A DNA stretch of 40,598 bases from an uncultured Dysgonomonas sp. (GTDB lineage Bacteria; Bacteroidota; Bacteroidia; Bacteroidales; Dysgonomonadaceae): assembly GCA_937995835.1 (NCBI GenBank), contig CALKIV010000047.1:1-40598 (forward strand), in the 5' to 3' direction. Every line of letters begins with the position of its first letter. Position 1 is the first letter of the stretch. A program made the position numbers and the translations under genes. The notes below the pieces were generated by a model that was not told the DNA's origin, did no database searches, and worked only from the letters and a program-made list of their open reading frames with translations. This document shows positions 34,137 to 40,598 of this stretch, one piece after another.

Positions 34137-34899
34137 TACCCATACTCATATTTATGATGAGCAGTTCGATGATGATATCGAAAGTGTTGTTCAACGTGCA
34201 AAGGATGCTGGTATAGAAAAAATACTATTGCCCAATGTGGATGTGGAGACGCTTGATCGTTTAGATACATTGACTGCTAATTACCCTGACTATTGTTATC
34301 CCATGATGGGATTACATCCAACAAGTGTTGATCAAGATTGGAAAATAAATCTTGATCAGATAGCTCAGGTTTTAGCAAACAATCCTCAAAAATATATTGC
34401 AGTAGGGGAGATTGGTATTGATCTCTATTGGGATAAAACCTTTTTAGCAGAACAGCAAAAAGTGTTTGAGACACAATTGCAATGGAGTATCGATTATAAT
34501 TTACCTGTATCGATTCATACCCGTGAAGCTACTCATGAAGCCTTGGAGTCTATTGCTAAGGTAGGAGCCAATAAATTGAAAGGTGTCTTTCATAGCTTTG
34601 TAGGCACTGAAGAGGAATTGAAAGCAGTTTTAGAGCTTGATAATTTTCTCATTGGTATCAATGGAGTGGTGACCTACAAAAACACAAATCTTCGTTCGGT
34701 GTTGCGAAACACACATCTATCGCGTATCGTTATCGAAACGGATGCACCCTACCTTACTCCTGTGCCTTTCAGAGGAAAGAGAAATGAACCAGCTTACACA
34801 GTCTACATGGCTAATACTTTGGCTGAGGTTTATGGTGTGTCAGTGGCTGAAGTTTGTGATATCACCACTAATAATGCAATGAAGATGTTTGATCTATAG
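34123..34899 (+). CDS. TatD-family metal-dependent hydrolase
   Basis: The protein has 258 residues. The metal-site motifs of the TIM-barrel amidohydrolase fold are IDTHTHIYD at the N-terminus, VGEIGIDLYW, SIHTREATHEA, VFHSFVG and IETDAPYLTP. TatD proteins have 3'-5' exonuclease/DNase activity and are implicated in DNA repair and quality control. The start ATG lies inside the last codons of the preceding gene, indicating translational coupling. Confidence 0.93.
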   Translation: MRIIDTHTHIYDEQFDDDIESVVQRAKDAGIEKILLPNVDVETLDRLDTLTANYPDYCYPMMGLHPTSVDQDWKINLDQIAQVLANNPQKYIAVGEIGIDLYWDKTFLAEQQKVFETQLQWSIDYNLPVSIHTREATHEALESIAKVGANKLKGVFHSFVGTEEELKAVLELDNFLIGINGVVTYKNTNLRSVLRNTHLSRIVIETDAPYLTPVPFRGKRNEPAYTVYMANTLAEVYGVSVAEVCDITTNNAMKMFDL

Positions 34900-34983
34900 C
34901 ATACTACAAAGCCCTCTTTTCTTATTCTATTTAGTTAATTTTAGCCAATAAAGCTTTTCATAGATAAAACTTATTAGTTATGA

Positions 34984-35015
34984 TTTGGATATTATCTCAA
35001 TAATCATTTCTTTTG
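34984..35015 (+). promoter_or_regulatory. Candidate promoter of the CoA-disulfide reductase operon
   Basis: TTTG (34984-34987) and TTCTTTTG (35008-35015) are 20 bp apart, one mismatch (A to T) from the consensus. The predicted start near 35023 coincides with the palindrome at 35023-35035. Confidence 0.5.
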
Positions 35016-35022
35016 CATATAG

Positions 35023-35035
35023 TTTCCATTGGAAA
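35023..35035 (+). promoter_or_regulatory. Palindrome at the operon start, candidate MarR operator
   Basis: TTTCCA-T-TGGAAA is a perfect 6-bp inverted repeat around one base, beginning at the predicted transcript start and 24 bp before the first start codon. Size and position suit a dimeric winged-helix repressor, and the operon encodes one at its end (38258-38653). The link is inference. Confidence 0.4.
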
Positions 35036-35058
35036 TAATATAAAACAGAAATATTGAG

Positions 35059-37524
35059 ATGAAAATACTGATCATAGGAGGAGTTGCAGGAGGCGCTACA
35101 GCAGCTGCAAGATTGAGAAGGCTAGATGAAAAAGCCGAAATTATTCTTTTCGAAAAAGGAGGATATATTTCTTATGCCAATTGTGGCTTGCCATATTATA
35201 TTGGCGATGTTATTTCAGATCGAGATAGACTTTTCGTACAAACTTCAGAAGGTTTTTCGGCAAAATATGGGGTGGACACACGCGTAAACTCAGAGGTGTT
35301 ATCCATAGATCGTAAAGCTAAAACTGTAACCGTAAGAGATTGGAAAGCCAATAAAGAATACACCGAGAGTTATGACAAATTGTTGATCTCTACAGGAGCG
35401 TCGCCAAGACTGCTGAAGACAAAAGGAATTGACGACAAACGAATCTTTACTCTCCGTGATGTCAAAGATACTGATGCCATTAAGTCGTATATCAATGAAG
35501 CCAAGCCTAAACATGCAGTTGTAGTTGGCGCAGGCTTTATCGGACTAGAGATGGTGGAAAATATGCGTGAGCTAGGAATGGAAGTGTCCATTGTGCAACG
35601 TGAAGATCAGGTAATGCTCCCTCTCGATCTAGGGATGGCTAAGATGGTGCAAAAGACTTTGGCAGACCATAGTGTACCTGTCTATTTGGAGGATGAGGTT
35701 GCTGAATTTCAAGATGAGGGCTCAAACATAAAGCTTCATTTGAAAAGTGGTAAAACGCTGAACGCCGACATGGTGCTAATGAGTATAGGTGTGCAGCCTG
35801 AAACAACATTGGCAAAAGATGCAGGACTAGAATTAGGACAAAGAGGGGGACTGAAAGTAAATGAATTTATGCAAACCTCTGACGAGAGTATCTATGCTGT
35901 GGGAGATGTTATTGAAGTTTTTAATCCTGTGCTCAATCAGTTTGCACTTATTCCTTTGGCAGGACCAGCAAATAAGCAAGCACGCATTGCCTCTGACAAT
36001 ATTATTTTAGGAAATAAGTCGACCTATAAAGGTTCTATTGGTACAGCTATTGCCAAGATCTTTGATCAAACAGTTGCATCAGCAGGCGCTTCGTCTAAGC
36101 AGTTAAACACTGCAGGTATAGAGCATCATGAGTCTTATACGCATGGGCATAGCAATGCCAACTACTATCCGGGTGCACTGCCACTGACCATTAAACTAAA
36201 TTTTGCCAAAAAAGATGGACGAATCTTGGGGGCTCAGGTTATAGGTTATAAAGGAGTTGTAGACACCATCAATCTTTTAGCTTCTACCATTCAGCGAGGC
36301 GACACAGTATATGATCTTCAAGAAATAGAGCATGCTTATGCACCACCATATTCTTCTGCAAAACATCCAGTGAATATTGCTGGCTATGTGGGACAAAATG
36401 TTTTGGAAAACGTATTGCAAACCATTCATTGGAATGAACTGCAAACCTTGGACAAGAATGAGGCTGTGATTATAGATGTGCGCTCAAGCAATGAGTTTTC
36501 TATGGGGCATCTGGATGGAGCTATAAATATTCCGGTATCGGAAATGCGAGGACGCTTGTCTGAGATTTCAAAGGATAAAAAAGTGATTCTCTATTGCGCA
36601 GTGGGCTATAATGGCTATTTAGCTTCACAATTGCTGAAGGGCAATGGCTATACAAATATTTACAATTTATCAGGAGGATATAAATTATACACTTCAGTAT
36701 CGCCAGCGAAGTTTGAAGTGAAGAAAGATTTTGAAAATAAAGAAGATATAAATAATACAATGCAGAAAGAACAAAACCTAATCTCCATAGATGCTACGGG
36801 CTTGATGTGCCCAGGGCCGGTGATGCAGTTGAAGAAAAACTATGACACCATGAGTGTTGGTGATCAACTGGAAATAAAGGTGACGGATCAAGCTTTCGGG
36901 CAAGATCTTGAGGGATGGAGCAATGCTGTTGGTGCAAAAGTACTAAGCATAAAAAGCAATGAGGGGGTCATTACTGCAAGAGTAGAAAAACAAGACGATG
37001 CACAAGCATCCGGTGCAGAATATAGTTGTTCGATAGAGCGTAAGGCCAAGAGTGGTAACGGGCAAACGATGATTGTATTCAGCGACGATATGGACAAGGC
37101 ACTGGCTTCCTTTGTCATCGCCAATGGAGCAGTGGCAATGGGTAAAAAAGTGACACTATTCTTCACGTTCTGGGGCTTGAATGTGATCAAGAAGGTGAAT
37201 AAACCTAAAGTGAAAAAAGATATTTTTGGCACTATGTTTGGATGGATGCTTCCATCTAGCAGTAAAAAATTAGCACTTTCGCAAATGAATATGGGAGGTC
37301 TTGGGGGCAAGATGATGCGAATGGTGATGAAAAAGAAAAATGTTGATAGTCTAGAATCTTTGATGCAACAAGCCATCGATAACGGGGTAGAGTTTATAGC
37401 TTGTTCCATGTCGATGGATGTAATGGGCATCAAGGAAGAAGAACTTCTAGATGGAGTGAAAATAGGAGGTGTGGCAGCATACCTGAACAAAGCAAGTGAC
37501 GCAAACGTTAATTTATTTATTTAA
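35059..37524 (+). CDS. CoA-disulfide reductase fused to rhodanese, TusA and DsrE-like modules
   Basis: The protein has 821 residues in four modules. Residues 1-445 are a pyridine nucleotide-disulfide oxidoreductase of the CoA-disulfide reductase type: FAD motif IIGGVAGGATAAARLRR, single active Cys42 in SYANCGLPYY, second dinucleotide site VVVGAGFIGLEM, and AVGDV. Residues about 455-560 are a rhodanese domain with Cys513 in YCAVGYNG. Residues about 575-645 are a TusA-like domain with Cys584 in GLMCPGPVMQLKK. Residues about 655-821 are a DsrE-like domain with Cys782 in FIACSMSMDVMG. Together they suggest reduction of CoA persulfide or disulfides and relay of sulfane sulfur between cysteines. 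It heads a four-gene operon. Confidence 0.93.
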   Translation: MKILIIGGVAGGATAAARLRRLDEKAEIILFEKGGYISYANCGLPYYIGDVISDRDRLFVQTSEGFSAKYGVDTRVNSEVLSIDRKAKTVTVRDWKANKEYTESYDKLLISTGASPRLLKTKGIDDKRIFTLRDVKDTDAIKSYINEAKPKHAVVVGAGFIGLEMVENMRELGMEVSIVQREDQVMLPLDLGMAKMVQKTLADHSVPVYLEDEVAEFQDEGSNIKLHLKSGKTLNADMVLMSIGVQPETTLAKDAGLELGQRGGLKVNEFMQTSDESIYAVGDVIEVFNPVLNQFALIPLAGPANKQARIASDNIILGNKSTYKGSIGTAIAKIFDQTVASAGASSKQLNTAGIEHHESYTHGHSNANYYPGALPLTIKLNFAKKDGRILGAQVIGYKGVVDTINLLASTIQRGDTVYDLQEIEHAYAPPYSSAKHPVNIAGYVGQNVLENVLQTIHWNELQTLDKNEAVIIDVRSSNEFSMGHLDGAINIPVSEMRGRLSEISKDKKVILYCAVGYNGYLASQLLKGNGYTNIYNLSGGYKLYTSVSPAKFEVKKDFENKEDINNTMQKEQNLISIDATGLMCPGPVMQLKKNYDTMSVGDQLEIKVTDQAFGQDLEGWSNAVGAKVLSIKSNEGVITARVEKQDDAQASGAEYSCSIERKAKSGNGQTMIVFSDDMDKALASFVIANGAVAMGKKVTLFFTFWGLNVIKKVNKPKVKKDIFGTMFGWMLPSSSKKLALSQMNMGGLGGKMMRMVMKKKNVDSLESLMQQAIDNGVEFIACSMSMDVMGIKEEELLDGVKIGGVAAYLNKASDANVNLFI

Positions 37525-37530
37525 ACGGTT

Positions 37531-37731
37531 ATGGTAAAACTATTTATAGCAAAATATTGGCTGTATGCATTGGGGGCAGTGGTAGGTGCAGTCTTAGGGT
37601 ATATCTATTGGGTCAACTGGGCATGTGATGCCGGTTGTCCTTTAACAGAAACACCCACTCGAACAGTATTGTACGGAGCAGTGGTAGGTGGACTCTTTTT
37701 TAGTATATTTACCAAGAAAAGAAACAAATAA
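37531..37731 (+). CDS. Small membrane protein of the DUF6132 type
   Basis: The protein has 66 residues with two membrane helices (about 9-28 and 45-62). A cysteine-bearing loop between them reads WACDAGCPLTETPTRT, and a basic tail (KKRNK) follows. The spacing and CxxxC-like loop match the DUF6132 family as I know it from Bacteroidetes. The function is unknown, but its location 6 nt after the persulfide enzyme and before a thioredoxin suggests a membrane thiol or sulfur-transfer role. Confidence 0.78.
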   Translation: MVKLFIAKYWLYALGAVVGAVLGYIYWVNWACDAGCPLTETPTRTVLYGAVVGGLFFSIFTKKRNK

Positions 37732-37745
37732 AAATTTAGAACCAA

Positions 37746-38246
37746 ATGAAAATGATTAAATACTTTTTTTTGACTGCAGCCATCCTCTTTTTAGGAGCTT
37801 ACAATTCAACATCAAAGGCAGATGGAGATTCAAATTCTGCAAATGAACAATCAGTAAACAACACAACAAAAAAAGATAAGAAAATGGGAACAATAAAAAT
37901 GACCAAAACAGATTTCTTAGCCAAGGTGCATGACTATGAGAAGGACATGGAGACATGGAAATATCTAGGAGATAAACCTGCAGTGATAGACTTTTATGCC
38001 GACTGGTGCGGTCCATGTAAACAAATTGCACCAATCTTAGAAGAACTTGGCACAGAATATCAAGATAAGGTATATATCTACAAAGTGAATGTGGATGAAG
38101 AGCAAGAACTAGCAGCTATATTCGGTATCAGAAGTATTCCTACAATGCTTTTTGTGCCAATGGAAGGACAACCTCAATTTGCAGCCGGAGCAGCTTCTAA
38201 AACCGAAATGAAGAAAGTTATTGACGAGATATTATTGAGCAAATAA
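37746..38246 (+). CDS. Exported thioredoxin
   Basis: The protein has 166 residues. A signal peptide (about 1-20) and a polar spacer (DSNSANEQSVNNTTKKDKK) lead to a thioredoxin domain (about 50-166) with the active site YADWCGPCKQIAP and the cis-Pro loop RSIPTML. An internal ATG (37884, residue 47) could produce a cytoplasmic form without the signal. It probably supplies reducing power to the disulfide/persulfide enzyme or to periplasmic partners in this operon. Confidence 0.9.
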   Translation: MKMIKYFFLTAAILFLGAYNSTSKADGDSNSANEQSVNNTTKKDKKMGTIKMTKTDFLAKVHDYEKDMETWKYLGDKPAVIDFYADWCGPCKQIAPILEELGTEYQDKVYIYKVNVDEEQELAAIFGIRSIPTMLFVPMEGQPQFAAGAASKTEMKKVIDEILLSK

Positions 38247-38257
38247 TCAGCAACAGA

Positions 38258-38653
38258 ATGGAAAAGAAAGGGGAGAAAAATCCATTGTGTTTGTTGAGAG
38301 ATATCTATCGTCTGATTCGTGAGTTTGAGATCGATTTTCAGCAGAAACATGACTTATGCCTCAATGAAGGCATGGCGGTTTGCAGTCTGAAAAATGGTCA
38401 GATGACTTCTAGTGACTTGGCAAATCGGCTTGGGCTGTCTGCCTCCAATATGTCGAAAGTCTTGCGTGCCATAGAAGATAAAAAGCTGGTGGAGCGCATG
38501 CTAGGTGAGGAGGATAAGCGCCAGATGTATTTCACACTCACAGAGACAGGCTTTAAGAAGCTTGGCGAAATGGCGTGTGAGCAGAACGAGATGCTACAAG
38601 TGCTAGAGATGATTTATAAAACAAAAGAATATTCGACGAAAGCAATATTATAA
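38258..38653 (+). CDS. MarR-family transcriptional regulator
   Basis: The protein has 131 residues with a winged helix-turn-helix: MTSSDLANRLGLSASNMSKVLRAIEDKKLVER as helix-turn-helix, then the wing GEEDKRQMYFTLTETG. Cysteines at positions 11, 34 and 42 lie in the N-terminal sensory/dimer region and could act as a redox or persulfide switch, as in other thiol-sensing regulators; this is inference. It ends the thiol operon, followed by its own terminator, and is likely to control it. Confidence 0.88.
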   Translation: MEKKGEKNPLCLLRDIYRLIREFEIDFQQKHDLCLNEGMAVCSLKNGQMTSSDLANRLGLSASNMSKVLRAIEDKKLVERMLGEEDKRQMYFTLTETGFKKLGEMACEQNEMLQVLEMIYKTKEYSTKAIL

Positions 38654-38656
38654 AAG

Positions 38657-38685
38657 AAAAAGTGCCTGAATAAAGGCACTTTTTT
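38657..38685 (+). terminator. Intrinsic terminator after the MarR gene
   Basis: AAAAAGTGCCT (38657-38667) pairs with AGGCACTTTTT (38674-38684) around a 6-nt loop. The T tract begins within the right arm and extends to 38685. It closes the CoA-disulfide reductase operon. Confidence 0.85.
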
Positions 38686-38735
38686 GTTATATCCTTTATA
38701 TCTTTAGACCCTCATAATAGATAATTTACAAAACA

Positions 38736-39887
38736 ATGATTTCACAACTCAAACGATATATTAGCTATTCTCTGCTTATTACCATAGTTCTGGTTTCTAA
38801 TAGCTGCAAAGACGATAAAGCAGAAGAAAAACCAACCATCGTTGATCGTGCTGTGTTGATCTACATGGCAGCTGATAATAATTTGAGTATAGATTCCTAT
38901 AAGAATATTCAAGAAATAAAAGAGGGAGCTTTAGACAACTTATACAATGGTAAACTGTTAGTTTATCAGGATTCTAAAAATAGAGAGCCACGTTTACTTG
39001 AAATTTATCAAGAAAATAATGTAATCAAAGAAAAGATAATAAGAACCTATCCTGACCAAAATTCTGCATCCGGAGAAGTTCTATCTATGGTTGTCAAGGA
39101 TGCTTTCAGTCTCTATCAGACAAAGAGTAAAGGCTTGATGCTTTGGAGTCATGGGACATCATGGTTACCAGCCCAAAAAAGTCTTTGGACTAGATCATTT
39201 GGTCTAGACGGAAAGGATGAGATGGAGTTGAGTGAATTGAAGAAAGCATTGCCCGACTCTGGTTTCGACTTTATTATCTTCGACGCTTGTTTGATGTCTA
39301 GTGTTGAGGTCGTTTATGAACTAAAGGATAAGGCAGACTATATTGTGGCTTCCCCAAACGAAGTTTTTTCATCAGGATTTCCATATAAGTTGATTATCGA
39401 AGATATGTTTTCTAGAGAAGCAACTGAAAAATATTTAGAGAGTATTTGCAATACATTTTATTCTTTTTATGCAAATGATGCAGATTACGCCAATTCAGCT
39501 TCTGTCTCTTTGATCAAAACGGCAGGTTTGGATGAATTGTCTTTGCTGTGTCATAGATTGGTCAAGAATGGAGTAAGAACAGTGGATTTGCCAAATACGC
39601 AAGCAATGTTTCATCTCAAAGTTACAGAGAGGCCAATCTTATATGATTTCTCAGATTTCTATTCTCAACTGATGACTGAATCTGAAAAGATAGAGATGAA
39701 TACACTCTTAAGAGATATTATTATTTGGACGAGAAGTACACCTCGTATTTATTCATCAAGTTTACTTAGAACTTTTAAAGTAGATAGATATAGCGGACTA
39801 TCAAGCTACATCCCGCAAGAAGATACACCACAACTAAATGTATGGTACTACAATTTGGATTGGGGCAAAACTGTTTATGCCAAATGA
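38736..39887 (+). CDS. Clostripain-family (C11) cysteine peptidase lipoprotein
   Basis: The protein has 383 residues. A lipoprotein signal ends VSNSC (Cys24). The peptidase domain begins with AVLIYMAADNNLS, characteristic of C11 clostripain-like enzymes. The catalytic His139 lies in WSHGTSW and the nucleophile Cys185 in FDACLMSSVE. These enzymes cleave after Lys/Arg; gut Bacteroidetes carry many as surface lipoproteins. It converges on the DUF4468 gene with a 4-nt gap and no visible terminator. Confidence 0.88.
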   Translation: MISQLKRYISYSLLITIVLVSNSCKDDKAEEKPTIVDRAVLIYMAADNNLSIDSYKNIQEIKEGALDNLYNGKLLVYQDSKNREPRLLEIYQENNVIKEKIIRTYPDQNSASGEVLSMVVKDAFSLYQTKSKGLMLWSHGTSWLPAQKSLWTRSFGLDGKDEMELSELKKALPDSGFDFIIFDACLMSSVEVVYELKDKADYIVASPNEVFSSGFPYKLIIEDMFSREATEKYLESICNTFYSFYANDADYANSASVSLIKTAGLDELSLLCHRLVKNGVRTVDLPNTQAMFHLKVTERPILYDFSDFYSQLMTESEKIEMNTLLRDIIIWTRSTPRIYSSSLLRTFKVDRYSGLSSYIPQEDTPQLNVWYYNLDWGKTVYAK

Positions 39888-39891
39888 TGGC

Positions 39892-40458
39892 TTAGTGACC
39901 AAATTGCTTTTCGAAGTCTTTTCCCAAAGTATTCAGGAAGTAGAGAACCGATCGTTTAGTGTTGAGTCTCAGCTCAGCCAGATCATCTTCTATGGCTAAT
40001 TTTTCATTGGTTATAAACTCTTCGGCACGAATAACTCTTGGTAAATTTTTATTTCCACTGTTGCCCGATAGGAAAGAAATATCTTCAATTTCAATAACGC
40101 ACTTATCTTCAGATAAGAAGCCATTTACTCTGAAACGCATAACCATCTTTTCGCGCAAGCCAGATGAGTTGACAGGTAAAATCAATTCAACTCTTGAGTT
40201 TGCAAGGATTTCTTTTTTACGATTGTCGTATCTGATGCTAGAAATAAAAGGATCTTTTCCGTAATTTTCTCTTCCCCATTCTTTAAGGATGGAGTAATTC
40301 TTCTCTTTGTCAGTCTTGTTCACCGCAACTTCTTTGATGAATATGACTTTATTATTTATAACTGAAACAGTTTTAAATTGTTCATTTTGTCTTACTATCT
40401 GAGCGAATACAGATGTGGTCAAAATTGTACCTATTATTAGAAATAAAACTCTTTTCAT
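39892..40458 (-). CDS. Secreted DUF4468 (TBP-like fold) protein
   Basis: The protein has 188 residues with a signal peptide (about 1-19, ...TTSVFAQ). The domain has the DUF4468 order: VFIKEVAV near the start, the YSILKEWGRENYGKDPF helix, the paired strands ILANSRVELILP and MVMRFRVNGFLSEDKCVIEIEDISF, then a helical C-terminus. Its function is unknown; it is common in Bacteroidetes and probably periplasmic. The 140 bp to the window end hold its promoter region, in which no clear -7 element is seen. Confidence 0.72.
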   Translation of the reverse strand: MKRVLFLIIGTILTTSVFAQIVRQNEQFKTVSVINNKVIFIKEVAVNKTDKEKNYSILKEWGRENYGKDPFISSIRYDNRKKEILANSRVELILPVNSSGLREKMVMRFRVNGFLSEDKCVIEIEDISFLSGNSGNKNLPRVIRAEEFITNEKLAIEDDLAELRLNTKRSVLYFLNTLGKDFEKQFGH

Positions 40459-40598
40459 GATGTGTCCAGATTTTAATTATTTAGCAATATACAGCTTTTT
40501 TGAATGCTTTAGAACTTCCTGTAAATGAATTTAGGTTGTTTTTGCATCTGTGTTAGGGAGCAAAGACTCCAATAAATAGCTTATAAGAGTCTTTACAA

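Noticed and set aside
36888..37490. 200-codon minus-strand open frame inside the sulfur-relay enzyme gene
   Set aside because: It lies antisense to the conserved TusA and DsrE-like modules with clear catalytic motifs on the plus strand. Its own translation is low-complexity and shows no family motif.
40562..40594. Inverted repeat AAAGACTC ... GAGTCTTT at the right window edge
   Set aside because: The 8-bp arms are 17 nt apart with no T tract on either strand. It is too weak to call a terminator, and its context is cut off by the window end.

Overview
The window looks like an ordinary chromosomal segment of a low-GC member of Bacteroidales (Bacteroidetes). Evidence: many intergenic regions carry TAnnTTTG hexamer-like -7 elements typical of Bacteroidetes sigma factors, genes lack strong Shine-Dalgarno sequences, there are many lipoproteins of the MKK...SC type, and the gene families (SPOR lipoproteins, DUF4468, DUF6132, clostripain-like lipoprotein, GH43, TonB C-terminal protein) are characteristic of this group. 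I cannot place it to genus with confidence. I see no rRNA, tRNA, CRISPR array, insertion sequence or prophage gene.

Layout. 21-2686: a TonB C-terminal domain protein converging on recG across a bidirectional terminator. 2687-10747: purL behind a structured leader, then a co-oriented run (HAD phosphatase, a small acidic protein, a TPR protein, two tandem hotdog thioesterases, two tandem histidine phosphatases) closed by a 32-bp-stem hairpin shared with convergent serS. 12130-18909 (minus strand): a complete phosphate regulon, pstS-pstC-pstA-pstB-phoU-phoB-phoR. 19129-23143: a two-module GH43 protein, two SPOR lipoproteins and a PhnP-like metallo-hydrolase. 23136-24664 (minus): pyrBI with a leader peptide and intrinsic terminator in front of pyrB. 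24952-30694: a complete MacAB-TolC-type exporter operon with two different permeases. 30791-31933: lipoprotein aldose epimerase. 32405-34899: polyprenyl synthetase, a conserved unknown, TatD. 35059-38653: a sulfur/thiol redox operon (CoA-disulfide reductase fused to rhodanese, TusA and DsrE-like modules; DUF6132; exported thioredoxin; MarR regulator). 38736-40458: clostripain-family lipoprotein converging on a DUF4468 protein.

How they work together. The Pst/PhoU/PhoBR block is a self-contained phosphate uptake and sensing unit. purL and pyrBI are committed steps of purine and pyrimidine synthesis, and both have structured 5' leaders. The most interesting item is the pyrB leader: a 40-codon reading frame runs through a terminator hairpin with a seven-T tract and stops 18 nt before pyrB, which is the architecture of the UTP-sensitive pyrBI attenuator of enteric bacteria. 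The operon at 35059 combines persulfide-handling modules with its own likely regulator and a palindrome at the promoter that may be its operator. A recurring theme is adjacent paralogue pairs (thioesterases, histidine phosphatases, SPOR lipoproteins, ABC permeases).
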